Below are positions 1 through 13,900 of a stretch of DNA of 64,000 nucleotides, one piece after another. Location of the stretch: NCBI RefSeq assembly GCF_018446385.1, contig NC_056000.1:53972722-54036721 (forward strand). Direction: 5' to 3'. The DNA is from Zingiber officinale. Taxonomy: Eukaryota; Streptophyta; Magnoliopsida; Zingiberales; Zingiberaceae. Made by a program: the position numbers and the translations under genes. The notes beneath the pieces are model-generated. The model did no database searches and was not told the DNA's origin. It saw only the letters and a list, made by a program, of their open reading frames with translations. Position 1 is the first letter of the stretch. Each line of letters starts with the position of its first letter.

Positions 1-239
1 AGGATAACAAGTTTTATCTTGTGTTAGATTTGGATATGTTTAGATTTACTATTATGCATTTATTGTTCATTTTAGTTCAACTAGATTGTTGTACTATTTA
101 TGATGTATTGTACGTTTATTATGTTGTAATTGTTGATGTGTAATGAGTTTATTGTGAAAACCATCGCTTGTGATAATTGAAGTGATTCTGATTTATATGT
201 AAACAAGAAAAATAGAAAAACGATGAGATCATGTATTGC

Positions 240-700
240 TGTTGCATTGTTTAGTGATAGAAATTTAAATTTCTGTCGCAATTAGTGAAGAATACTTTAA
301 ATATCCGTCGCCAACAGTGATTGAATATTGAAATATCAATCACTAAATTTAAATTGTCGTTGCAATTAGGGACAGATATTTTAAATATTCATCGCTAATG
401 GTTGAACATCAATATTTTTTTCGATACTTTCCAATACTACAATATTAGTGATCAGCGACAAATATTTAAAATATCCATCGACAATTGTGATGAAAATTTA
501 AATTTCTATAACTAATACCTTAATAGAAACTTTATTTCTTTTGGCTAGTAGTGATGTAAATTAAAATATCTATCACTAACTAATATATAAATATTGTCAC
601 TACAGTATCAACCATTAATGACGATACATATTTGATCATTCTTTAGTGACGGAATAATAATGGATATATTTCGTCGCTATTTAGTTATTTTTGCTTAATT
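240..700. repeat. Subterminal-type repeats of an unidentified DNA transposon
   Basis: About 460 bp of short, imperfect direct and inverted motifs. They alternate forms such as gtcgcaa, catcgct and gacgga with tttaaata blocks. Arrays like this are typical of the subterminal regions of plant CACTA or Mutator-like elements, where transposase binds. I see no terminal inverted repeat, target duplication or transposase frame, so the rest may lie outside the window. Bases 1-239 are AT-rich and I see no feature in them. Confidence 0.4.
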
Positions 701-739
701 TTGAAAGTTAGGTATCCGATTTAATAAATGCTGCTTGGT

Positions 740-1925
740 ATAGAATGGACGCCATTTCAATTGTGGTACGTTCATTCTGGCGTCGCCTTCGAGGGCGAGG
801 AGGCCGAATTAACGCCACATGTTTTGCGGGCCCAGTTGTGGCTGCACTACCTCATCTCGAACAGCAAATACAATTTCCTCCACTAAAGAGGGAGGTCGTA
901 AACTTTTAATCATTCGAGAGCGAAGACGTGTCCACGTGGGACCCTATCACGTAGGTATGGTGTAGAAATGGTGTTTCCTGTTCGGAACATCACACCCGAG
1001 TACGTCTCTATCCGTTAAAACACAATACCACTGCAAAAGTGATGGATTACTAAAGCACGGCAAAAATTTTGAAAATACCCCTATTTTTCTTTTATTCACA
1101 ATGAACCCCATTAATTATCCACAAAAGGCCTCGTGCCCACTGGCAAGGCTTCCCGGCGCCGACCATCCCGCCGATCACGAGCCCGAAGTATAGCCACAGC
1201 AAGAACCGCTCCATTTCGGTGCCCGATCGGGGTCGACGCGTCTCATCTTCTGAAAGTGGTCGTCACAGACCCGACCCGCCGCCGGTACAATTCCTTCACG
1301 GTGCCGCACAGGGCAAGCGCGCAGTGGAGTTCACTGACCTTCTTGGTGGGCTACGCGGGGATCGGTTGCGAAGAGTCGATGTGGTGGAGGCTTTCGCGGA
1401 GCAGAGCGCGGTTAAGAGTACGAGTCGAGCGGCAGCGGCCAGTACGAGCTTTTGAGGCGCTCCGGTTCGTGGTCGTTGCGGAGCGCACCTGGGTTGTATT
1501 TCTCAGCACCTACCACCACACCAAGGCCGACGGCTCGCTCTGGTGGCCTCGACAGAGTCACCTCCCTCGTCTTCGACGGCCTCCGCTAGATCACTGGCGC
1601 CGGCGGAAAATAGATGAGGCAGAGGGGGGAATCCCGGAATTGGTATAGGCGACGGACCTGAGACACCTACAGGCGGTGCAGCGGTCAGGAAGTGGCCGGC
1701 GGGATGGTCGGTTCCGGGAGGCGGCGGCGGCGGCGGCGGTAGAGACAGGCAGAGAGAGGATTGGAGGGATGGGAATTATTCGGGATTTTATGTGTTTTCG
1801 CATGGGCACTTGTTTTGAATAATAAAAAGTATGGGGTGCCTATTGCCCATTGCCTATTGCCTATGCCTATGGGAAATAAGAAAAGGGCTCCCTGGAAATT
1901 TTGTCGAAACACGTTCCAGTTATTT
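740..1925 (+). other. Duplicated 5' flank of unit 1, with a GC-rich segment
   Basis: This stretch is related in pieces to 29150-29715 plus 34240-34560 and to 46300-46990, the flanks of genes 2 and 3. Shared landmarks are the aattaacgccacatg block, the atggtgtttcctg block and a GC-rich core at about 1130-1740. The core is open in two frames on the + strand, but the frames are not preserved in the other two copies and I recognise no domain. I read it as promoter-proximal DNA or an old gene fragment, not an active gene. Confidence 0.5.
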
Positions 1926-1926
1926 C

Positions 1927-1934
1927 TATAAAAG
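1927..1934 (+). promoter_or_regulatory. TATA-like box of gene 1
   Basis: TATAAAAG lies 60 bp upstream of the start codon at 1994. The same position before genes 2 and 3 has tctataag. The conservation and the short 5' UTR support a core promoter. The actual transcription start is not known. Confidence 0.5.
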
Positions 1935-1993
1935 TAGCCATTTCCTTCGCAGTTCTTATTTCATCACTGCTCTCGCTCCTTTCTCCACCTCGA

Positions 1994-4900
1994 ATGGCGG
2001 CGGAGAAACCAAGCACCATGAAGGCTGTACAGTACGACTCCTACGGAGGCGGTGCCGCCGGCCTCAAGGTAAGCATGCCCCCATTGGATTCTTGTTTGGC
2101 TTTTAAAATCGGCGAAGCGAGTGACAGAAAGGAAAACACTTCGTCTGCTGGATGGAGGATCCAAGGCCAAAAAGATGTTCTGACTCTACTTGATATTTAC
2201 TAATCGATTTCTGACTCTGATTTACTTTGACTGATTGATTAGCAAATCAACAGGATAAAATTTTCAGGTATCGGCAATTCTTGATTTATTTGACTGTTTG
2301 GTTGTTCGGAAGATTATGAGCAGATAATCATAGTCTTTTCCCCTTCAAATACCATGGATATTGTTGTTTTGCTTGGTGATATTGAGCACTGATGGACTTA
2401 TTGTCGAAGTTTACAGGATCCTTTCGTGATCTGTCCTTTGCAACACATTAATTGCATATTTTCCTGCTTTTCATCCATTTGCATTTTTGTGTTGATTGAT
2501 TGTTCTGCTTATTCAGCATGTTGAGGTTCCTATTCCTTCGCCCAAGAAAAATGAGGTTTTGTTGAAGTTGGAGGCAGCTGCTATAAACCCAGTAGATTGG
2601 AAAATCCAGAAAGGCATGTTCCGCCCGTTTCTGCCACCCAGATTTCCATTTACCCCTGGTAAGAAATAGTTACTCTAGTTGTTTGTGGATATGTGTGTAT
2701 TTTGGTAGGGAATGTTAGAAAATTTGAATGGAAACGTGACTTGTGGGTTTTAGTCCCACAGTGAAAGAAAGGCTTTCCGGCTGAGTCAGAGCAAAGGGGG
2801 TGAGAATCCAGAGCCCGGATTGCACTAACTCAAGGGTTCTTTTGTGAACACAATTGCTGGTAAAAACCGGTCGGAGCGCGATGTACCTACGAATATCAGT
2901 CGGGAATATGATACGTATCTCTTTCGGACGCTAGAGCACACGTGTTCAAGACATGTTTTAACTTGTTGCACAAGTATTCGAGAATACTTGTTGCGCAAGT
3001 AATCAAAAAAAGACTCGATGCTCAAGTCTTTGCTCAAGACTTTCACATAAGAAAGGAACTTTGCTTGTTTTGCTAGAAAGGAATGTTGCTTGCTCTGTAA
3101 GATAAGACCTTGACTTGCTCTGCAAGAAAGAAACCTTCTTGCTCCACAAGAAAGGAGACGATCAAGTCGTGACTTGTCTTTCTTGTTGAGCAAGCAAGTT
3201 TGCTTGTTGCTCAAGAAAGGGCTTTCTATATAAGGAGGAGCTTGACAAGGAAGAGATATATTCATTTCAAGGGCGTGTCTTTGAGAGTTGAGCAAGAGAC
3301 AAGAAGAGATTGTGCGAGAGTTCCATCGTGAATCCCCTTTGTTTCCTCCTTCGTTCTGCAGTGCAATTCTTCGTTCGACAGGTACTTGTGATAGTGTTCG
3401 GGTATAGCTCAGATCGCCACGACGTGCTTGGTTGTGCTCGTGGTTTTTGTCATTTTATCCTGGGAGATAGACGTCCATCTAAACCTCAGAGCATATCTGG
3501 AGGGGACGAATATGTTTTAAGGAGACTTTATCCTGCAAGACTTGCTATCCACTTGGTGTTCGTGTTGCAACTCTCGACTTCCAATCGGCGACTCGAAAGC
3601 ATCGACTCTGCATCCATTCGGGTTGGGGAAGCCCCTTGGCTCCTCGCCGACTCTCGATGAAGAGAGGTTGCCCACTCGACAACTCTCAGCAGCAGCTTGG
3701 CACTGCTCGACCACTCACGGTATCCGCTCGGGAAAGCGACTCACCGACTCGTCACGTGGCTTGGCTTGCTACAGCTGATAGCTTTGAGATTATCTACTCA
3801 AGATCTGTCGAGTTTGACTTACTTGTCAAGCGGCTTGAGCAGATAATCTCAAAGCTATGTTTGTAGCAAGCCGAGCCATGCGCCGAGTCAATGAGTCGCT
3901 TTCTCGAGCGGACACCATGAGTTGCCTAGCGGCGCCAAGCTGCTGAGAGTTGCCGAGTTGGCAACCTCTCTTCGTCGAGAGTCGGCGAGGAGCCAAGGGG
4001 CTTCCCCGACCCAAATGGATGCAGAGTCGATGGTTCGATGCTTCCAAGTCGCCGACTGGATGCCGAGAGCTGCGACACGAACACTAAGTGGATGCCAAGT
4101 CCTGCAGGATACAGTCTCCTTAAAACAGATTCGCCCCCTCCAGATGTGCTCTGAGGTTTAGATGGGCGTCTATCTCTTATGATAAAATGGCAAAAACCAC
4201 GAGCACAACCGAGCATTGGTTTTCTAGGCAATCTGAGCTATACCCAAACATTATCACAGGTATCTGTCGAGCGAAGAATTGCACAGCAGAACGAAGGAGG
4301 AAACAAAGGGGATTCGCAATGGAACTCTCGCTCAAGCTCTTCTTGTCTCTTGCTCAACTCTCAAATACACACCCTTGAAATGAATATATCTCTTCCTTGT
4401 CAAGCTCCTCCTTATATGGAAAACCCTTTCTTGAGCAACAAGCAAACTTGCTTGCTCAACAAGAAAGACAAGTCACGACTTGAGCATCAAGTTGTCTCCT
4501 TTCTTGCAGAGCGAGCAAGTTTCTTTCTTACGGAGCAAGTCAAGGTCTTATCTTACGAAGCAAGCAACATTCCTTTCTTGCAGAGCAAGCAAAGTTCCTT
4601 TCTTGCGTGACAAGTCTTGAGCATCAAGTATTTTTTTGATTACTTGCGCAACAAGTATTTGCGAATACTTGCGCAACAAGTTAAAGCATGTCTTGAACAT
4701 GTGTGCTCTAGCGTCCGAAAGAGATACATATCATATTCCCGACTGACTTTCGTAGACACATCATGCCCCGACCGATTTTTATGAGCAATTGGGTTCACAA
4801 AAGAACCCTAGGTTAGTGCAATCTGGGCCCTAAATTCTCACCCCCTTTGCTCTGACTCAGCCGGAAAGCCCCTCTTTCGTTGCGGGACTAAAACCCACAA

Positions 4901-7900
4901 GTCGTTTTTCTATTCAAATTTTCCAACAATCTCCCACATAAATGGAAACAAGTGTGATAGCCTTTGACAGTTGAGTCGAGTATAGGATAGGTAGGTGTTA
5001 TTTGAACCTTCCTTTGTAAACGCGATATCTTTGAACTATTCGGCCGTTGGTGTAAGCATGGACAGATCTTACCCAAGACTCTCCCTGATATAGCTCAGGT
5101 CTCATGAGTGTGTTCCTTGGCCGTGAACACGCCTAGTTATGTGAGAAGCGCTAAGAATTGTGCCTCAATTCTCTTTAAAACGACTCCACTTCTTTCTCAC
5201 ATAGGTGATCCCTCCAGAGCATTCATCTACTCTTCTTGATCATTAAAAGTCTATTGGCTTACCCTAGTCCTGTTACTGTTTCATTGAGTTTTCTCATTTA
5301 GTTAGTGCAAATTGGTTGTCCCTTTGAACCTAGTTCTTGGGATCTTCAGTAAGCATAGGTTGAGTATCCTCTACACTGATCGTTGACAATGGCATCAAGC
5401 TCATTCTCCTAGAGGATCTTGCAACTAACTCTCTGTTCAACCTTTTGGTTAACAAACTTTGACTGTATATAGTCAACAGTGATAACTCCCATTGAGAGTA
5501 ATTGTCTAATTGTATTATGTCTCTGACGTATATGTCTCGATCTGCTCAAGTCGCTTGACAAGTAAATCAAACTCGTCAAATCTCGAATCGGAAAGATTCC
5601 CCCAACGACCCCCAACAGGGAATTAGTAAGGTTAATCAACCCTCTGATCTATAGAATGTTTACTTTGAAATTGAATTTGCCAACATGGGATAATTTTTAT
5701 AGAGGTAATTTTGGAAACTGTCATGATTTTTGCACCAATAGATACAATTGAGAACAAAGTTGATTAAGCCAACACCATCTATTGATACCAAAAGAGAGTC
5801 GCGCAGGAATTTCAAGAAAACACACAAACACACACTTAATATTTCGCAAAGTAGGGAACTTACAAGATGTAGAATACTAAGCAAACAGAACACTCAAGTA
5901 AGGTTCAGGTTATGCCTGAATTCCTTGCAAGAGTTCTTCTTATAGATAACGCTGGGTGCTCATTGGGCTCCATCATCACGTTCATCAGTAAGAAGATAAG
6001 AAGGAATCTAGACAATTATTATGATGCATCTACTAAAGCTACTTTAAAAAAGTAACTTTACTTAAAGTAGTTTGGACAACTTGCAATAAAGTAAAGTAAA
6101 GTTGAGTGGTCGTAAATCATTGGGTCCACCATGTCGCTGCATCAGATCTTAAAGTTTCTCATCCGAGATACGCAATCTTGTAGTAGATATGCTGCTTGTG
6201 AAAGCTGATCATCACACTGTTTGACAGCTGGGTACCAGTCATTCCACCTGTTGTCTTTTCCTCTACACTTATTGCATTCCTGACGCTTTAGTGAGTGGAT
6301 GAGTCGTAACTATTGTAGTGCGTTAATAGCCTGTATTGCTGCTCATTGCTCAAGTTGATGCAGATCTTCTAAGATTTGATGGAACTCATTGAGTGGGACT
6401 GGACGGCCATGCCGTTTATTTGACTACCATTGGTACTGTTCAGCGAGATCGAGAGGGCTTTCAGGGCCTTGATCAACATCTCCTGGGCCTCCTGGTTGGG
6501 CTTCCTCTCGAGCTCCTTGAGTGCTGGTGATACCAAGGCTAACCTGCCTAGGTCTTTCTCCAGCCATTCTGTAAAAATTAACACTGAAATTAGGCGAGAT
6601 AGAGAATCTGCTACCTGGTTATTCTTGCCGTCAATGTGTTCAAATTTCACTGATGGTCCAGCTCCAGTGATATAATCAGTAAATGAGAGCCATCGTACTC
6701 TGGATGGTTTGTGATTAGCTGTTTTCCCAAAGAAATTTATAATGGCTTGACAATCCGTTCTGATTAGAAGTTCAGTTTTGTCAAGAAAATAAATCTTCAA
6801 AGCTTCCATTGTGTTTTGCACCGCATGAATTTCAGCATCCATGGTTGATTTGGGAGGATTAAATTTCCCACTTGCATATGCACAAATTTTTTCTGAGGAT
6901 ATTCAGTCAAATTTGCTCTTTTTCCATTTACATATGCCTCCCCACCCATCCATGCATCCATCAACTTCTAGAATGATGTAGCATTCTGATGGAGGTATTT
7001 CAAGATCTGGGAGTTGCTTAACCTTTTCTTTTATCTGCCGTATCAAATCCCAGTCTTGTTGGTTTAGCTTCTTCTCACCATTAGGTGAAGTTTTAGCATA
7101 TAAAGGTCCCAAAAGTTTTCCTAAATTAGGAATATAGTTTCTGGCATAATTTAGAAGACCAAGCCAAGAACGCATACCTTTAGTGGTTTTGAGTTCATTA
7201 TCCTTGAAATCAGCAATTTTTGTGATCACATGTGGTTGAAGTTTGATTCTGTAGTTTCCAATAATTGCTCCTAGAAATTCAATTTCTGACACTGCAATTT
7301 TCATTTTAGTGGGGCTTAAGACAAGTCCATTTAACTGGCAAATATTAAGCATACGCTGAAGGTGCTGTTCATGGCTTCTTTCATCAGGGGAGAAGACTAG
7401 AATATCATTAATATAGACAGCAATAAAATCTTCTGTTCCCTTAAAACAAAGATCCATCTTTCTTTGAAATATTGCAGGGGCATTTTTAAGCCCAAATGGC
7501 ATAACAAGCCATTCATATAATCCATCGGGTACCCAGAAAGCGGTCCATTCTATTGAGTCAGGGTGCATGACAACCTGATGAAATCCACTTTTAAGATCAA
7601 ATTTTGAAAATATACAATTGTTGCTTACCTTTTTTAAAATGGTATTGATGCCCGGGAGACTGTACTGGTCTTTATGAGTAATATCATTAAGACGCTTATA
7701 GTTGAATACTAGCCTTTCTTTCCCTTTCTTCTCTTTTCCAGATTCTGGATCAATAGTGGTCCCTGAGTTAACTATGATAGCAGTTGTTCTATGCCTGCTC
7801 TTGCTGGGCCGAATAATACCCAGATCTAATAAGGCCTTTACATGCTTAGAAAATGCTTCCTTTTGGGCTGGCGTTAAGTGCTTCAAAGGCCTATCCTCAA

Positions 7901-10900
7901 TAATAAATTCAGGATTTTTAATATCCAATTGGCACAGGATTTTATTCTTCTGCCAATGTTGGAGAGGATTCTCCCTAATGACTCCTTGCTTTTTCAGCTC
8001 TTGTAATAAGGGACTGAATTTCTGTTCAAACGTTGAATTGATTCTTCCAGAATAAATAACCATTTCTTTGATTTGTATATATTCTTCCTTCTCAAGGTCA
8101 AGCTCCTCAATAGCTGCATTCACAGATGGTAACGTATTGATAGTAGTTAGATTTTTGTAAAAAGTAACAGTGTTACCCTCAATTCGGAGTCCTCCATGCA
8201 TTGCTCTGATAAAATTACATCCAATAATAAATTGAATGTTATCACCTAACACCATTGGGAAGCTGTAGGTGTATGGTATTCTGAAAATATTGTCTCAAAT
8301 TATCATTCGTCCACTTTTGAGCTTCATATTGGCAGATTGTTGTGAATTAATACCACTGAAATTCCCCACAAACGTATTTTGTTCCAAGGCATCTTTTGGA
8401 ACAGATCTTTGATCTACACAACAAGTTGTTGCACCAGTGTCCAGAATTGCTTTTAACTTGAACTTCGAAATGCCTGGGATTTCAATTTCCACAGTTAAAT
8501 TATATAGCATGTTCTTCACTAACCGTGGACTCGATGTCGTTGCAACTGTTTCTTCTATGAGCATGTTGGCAGTTTCCTCAAGTTCCTGGAAATCCTTTTC
8601 CAGGTCTTTTTCTAATTGTAAGGCTTCCAGCTGTGATTTATAGTATGTAATTTCTTCTTTTAATCTTCTGATTTCCTCTTCGCACCAGATAATATAGTTT
8701 CTTTGTTCCTGTATTAAATTCATTGGATAAAATGGTGTAGAGGGTGCAGGAGTTGTGGGTACCTCTTTATTAAAATAATACGGTCCGCATAGGTTTCATA
8801 CTGTAAGATAGCAGTCTGGGCAATGTATCCTCGCCCTTTGAACAGTACTTCTTTTGCAACAGGTACATATATGTGATTGTGGAGAAAGAATCTTTTCATT
8901 ATGCTTCCATTGATGCAAGCAGTTTGACTGTGCATCTGTTAACTTGACTTGCTGTCGATAACCTCCATCCACTAATCCAAGCATATATATAGAATTTAAC
9001 TGCAAAGATTGAATAGAATGTTGTACCTCAAAAACATCATCTTCTCCTTCAGAGATACTATAGATAGCATCGCTATGTGCTTCTCCTTCTTGTACGGATA
9101 GGATATCATAATCATCAGGAAGGTTAAGTTGCTCGAATATAGCAACTCTTTTGACGTTTCGCTTTTCATTTGGGCAATCTTTTGCAAAATGCCCTTCTTG
9201 ACCACATAAATAACATTTACATTTTTTGTTTCTTAATAAATGCTTACGTTTTTCTATCCTGGTATGAGTATTATGTGCTTTACCTTTGTAGGTTTTGGAT
9301 TGTCGAACTCCCATTTTCCTGGATCCAGATCCAGTCTTCTGATAATATCCTGGGATGGGAATTTGGCTGCAAAATGATAAATCCTTCAAAGACCGCTTAA
9401 ATGCTGCATCTTTACATTCTTGCTCAAGAAATTTATGAGCAAAGATAATCCTTGGAAAAACACCAACTGTTAGACCAGGGTGTTTTGCTTCAAAAGCTGT
9501 CTTGATTCTATTTCCAAGGTCTCCTGACATTTTCAACCAGAATTTCTCAGAGAGCTCAGGTCCTGCAAAAAGGCGTCCAGTTTTTGCTGCTAATCGCATG
9601 TAATCATTAATATACTGTATAATATTTTTAACATTATCACATGCCAATTTTTCCAAATCTCTATAAGCTGAATTTTGGATTTCAGTTGAGCCCTGAGTTG
9701 GGTCTTCTGCAGAAAATACTCGCCTCATTTGTGATATGATATTCTGTGTTCCTTCACGACCTTCACTAATAGAGATAAGAACATCATATTCAGTGGAATA
9801 CGTCATTCTCCATTGTATCCATGTGATTTTTTCAATTTCCCCCAATAAATTTTCAATAAACTCTATTTTTTCTTTTGAGTCTGAGAAAGCTTGTGATGCC
9901 ACAAAATTTTTTGTAATTGATTCTCATCTTGAAAAGGCATCATCAAATAAGTTTAACTGCTTAGGAATAACAAAAAGGGCCCCACTTTGTTGCTGTGCAG
10001 AGGGTAGGGTCCATAACTCATTATTCATTCCTCCTTTAAATCTGGCCTTGGGGGGTTGCTGTTCATATATCGGCTGAAAATTGGAGGGTCCTGGAGAGTT
10101 ATTTGCTGGTGGATAACCGGGTGGACCCATTGCTGTATCCGTAGGTGATTTGGACGCTTATAGAGATTTGAAAAAATTGGCATGTGATAATGTTAAAAAT
10201 ATTATACAGTATATTAATGATTAAATGCGATTAGCAGCAAAAACTGGACGCCTTTTTGCAAGACCTGAGCTCTCTGAGAAATTCTGGTTGAAAATGTCAG
10301 GAGACCTTGGAAATAGAATCAAGACAGCTTTTGAAGCAAAACACCCTGGTCTAACAGTTGGTGTTTTTCTAAGGATTATCTTTGCTCATAAATTTCTTGA
10401 GCAAGAATGTAAAGATGCAGCATTTAAGCGGTCTTTGAAGGATTTATCATTTTGCAGTCAAATTCCCATCCCAGGATATTATCAGAAGACTGGATCTAGA
10501 TCCAGGAAAATGGGAGTTCGACAATCCAAAACCTACAAAGGTAAACCACATAATACTCATGCCAGGATAGAAAAACATAAGCATTTATTAAGAAACAAAA
10601 AATGCAAATGTTATTTATGTGGTCAAGAAGGGCATTTTGCAAAAGATTGCCCAAATGAAAAGCGAAACGTCAAAAGAGTTGCTATATTCGAGCAACTTAA
10701 CCTTCCTGATGATTATGATATCCTATCTGTACAAGAAGGAGAAGCGCATAGCGATGCTATCTATAGCATCTCTGAAGGAGAAGATGATGTTTTTGAGGTA
10801 CAACATTCTATTCAATTTTTGCAGTTAAATTCTATATATATGCTTGGATTAGTGGATGGAGGTTATCGACAGCAAGTCAAGTTAATAGATGCACAGTCAA

Positions 10901-13900
10901 ACTGCTTGCATCAATGGAAGCATAATGAAAAGATTCTTTCTCCACAATCACATATATGTACCTGTTGCAAAAGAAGTATTGTTCAAAGGGCGAAGAAACA
11001 CTGCCCAGACTGCTATCTTACAGTATACAACCTATGCGAACCGTATTATTTTAATAAAGAGGTACCCGTACCTCCTGCACCCTCTACACCATTTTATCCG
11101 ATGAATTTAATACAGGAACAAAGAAACTATATTATCTGGTGCGAAGAGGAAATCAGAAGATTAAAAAAAGAAATCGCATACTACAAATCACAGCTGGAAG
11201 CCTTACAATTAAAAAATGACCTGGAAAAGGATTTCCAGGAACTTGAGGAAACTGCCAACATGCTCATAGAATAAACAGTTGCAACGACATCGAGTCCACG
11301 GTTAGTGAAGAACATGCTATATAATTTAACTGTGGAAATTGAAATCCCAGGCATTTCGAAGTTCAAGTTAAAAGCAATTCTGGACACTAGTGCAACAACT
11401 TGTTGTGTAGATCAAAGATCTGTTCCAAAAGATGCCTTGGAACAAAATACGTTTGTGGTGAATTTCAGTGGTATTAATTCACAACAATCTGCCAATATGA
11501 AGCTCAAAAGTGGACGAATGATAATTGGAGACAATATTTTCAGAATATCATACACCTACAGCTTTCCAATGGTGTTAGGTGATAACATTCAATTTATTAT
11601 TGGATGTAATTTTATCAGAGCAATGCATGGAGGACTCCGAATTGAGGGTAACACTGTTACTTTTTACAAAAATCTAACTACTATCAATACATTACCATCT
11701 GTGAACACAGCTATTGAGGAGCTTGACCTTGAGGAGGAAGAATATATACAAATCAAAAAATGGTTATTTATTCTGGAAGAATCAATTCAACGTTTGAACA
11801 GAAATTCAGTCCCTTATTACAAGAGCTGAAAAAGCAAGGAGTCATTAGGGAGAATCCTCTCCAACATTGGCAGAAGAATAAAATCCTGTGCCAATTGGAT
11901 ATTAAAAATCCTGAATTTATTATTGAGGATAGGCCTTTGAAGCACTTAACGCTAGCCCAAAAGGAAGCATTTTCTAAGCATGTAAAGGCCTTATTAGATC
12001 TGGGTATTATTCGGCCCAGCAAGAGCAGGCATGGAACAACTACTATCATAGTTAACTCAGGGACCACTATTGATCTAGAATCTGGAAAAGAGAAGAAAGG
12101 GAAAGAAATGCTAGTATTCAACTATAAGTGTCTTAATGATATTACTCATAAAGACCAATACAGCCTCCCGGGCATCAATACCATTTTAAAAAAGGTAAGC
12201 AACAAAATTTGATCTTAAAAGCGGATTTCATCAAGTTGCCATGCACCCTAACTCAATAGAATGGACCGCTTTCTGGGTACCCGATGGATTATATGAATGG
12301 CTTGTTATGTCATTTGGGCTTAAAAATGCCCTTGCAATATTTCAAAGAAAGATGGATCTTTGATTTAAGGGAACAGAAGATTTTATTGCTGTCTATATTG
12401 ATGATATTCTAGTCTTCTCCCCTGATGAAAGAAGCCATGAACAACACCTTCAGCATATGCTTAATATTTGCCAGTTAAATGGACTTGTCTTAAGCCCCAC
12501 TAAAATGAAAATTGCAGTGTCAGAAATTGAATTTCTAGGAGCAATTATTGGAAACTGCAGAATCAAACTTCAACCGCATGTGATCACAAAAATTGCTGAT
12601 TTTAAGGATAATGAACTCAAAACCACAAAAGGTATGCGTTCTTGACTTGGTCTTCTAAATTATGCCAGAAACTATATTCCTAATTTAGGAAAACTTTTGG
12701 GACCTATATATGCTAAAACTTCACCTAATGGTGAGAAGAAGCTAAACCAACAAGACTGGGATTTGATACGGCAGATAAAAGAAAAGGTTAAGCAACTCCC
12801 AGATCTTGAAATACCTCCATCAGAATGCTACATCATTCTAGAAGTTGATGGATGCATGGATGGGTGGGGAGGCATATGTAAATGGAAAAAGAGCAAATTT
12901 GACTCAATATCCTCAGAAAAAATTTGTGCATATGCAAGTGGAAAATTTAATCCTCCCAAATCAACCATGGATGCTGAAATTCATGCGGTGCAAAACACAA
13001 TGGAAGCTTTGAAGATTTATTTTCTTGACAAAACTGAACTTCTAATCAGAACGGATTGTCAAGCCATTATAAGTTTCTTTGGGAAAATAGCTAATCACAA
13101 ACCATCCAGAGTACGATGGCTCTCATTTACTGATTATATCACTGGAGCTGGACCATCAGTGAAATTTGAACACATTGACGGCAAGAATAACCCGGTAGCA
13201 GATTCTCTATCTCGCCTAATTTCAGTGTTAATTTTTACAGAATGGCCGGAGCAAGACCTAGGCAGGTTAGCCTTGGTACCACCAGCACTCAAGGAGCTCG
13301 TGAGGAAGCCCAACCAGGAGGCCCAGGAGATGTTGATCAAGGCCCTGAAAGCCCTCTCGATCTCGCTGAACAATACCAACGGGAGTCAAATAAACGCCAT
13401 GGCCGTCCAGTCCCACTCAATGAGTTCCATCAAATCTCAGAAGATCTGCATCAACTTGAGCAACGAGCAGCAATACAGGCTATTAATACATTACAATAGT
13501 TATGACTCATCCACTCACTAAAGCGTGAATGTAATAAGTGTAGAGGAAAAGACAACTGGTGGAATGACTGGTACCCAACTGTCAAACAGTGTGATGATCA
13601 GCTTTCACAAGCAGCATATCTACTACAAGATTGCGTATCTCGGATGAGAAACTTTAAGATCTAATGCAACGACATGGTGGACCCAATGATTTACGACCAC
13701 CCAACTTTACTTTACTTTATTGCAAGCTGTCCAAACTACTTTAAGTAAAGTTACTTTTTCAAAGTAGCTTTAGTAGATGCATCATAATAATTGTCTAGAT
13801 TTCTTCTTATCTTCTTACTGATGAACGTGATGATGGGGCCAATGAGCACCCAGCGTTATCTATAAGAAGAACTCTTGCAAGGAATTCAGGCATAACCTGA

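Noticed and set aside
1133-1648. 171-codon open frame with GC-rich sequence
   Set aside because: It lies in the duplicated flank, is not preserved in the flanks of genes 2 and 3, and has no recognisable domain. GC-rich DNA readily gives long chance frames.
2825-3295. 156-codon minus-strand frame and its counterpart at 4179-4610
   Set aside because: Both are the same arm sequence of the LTR foldback read in mirrored positions. The lysine/serine-rich text comes from caag/cttg repeats in the LTR.
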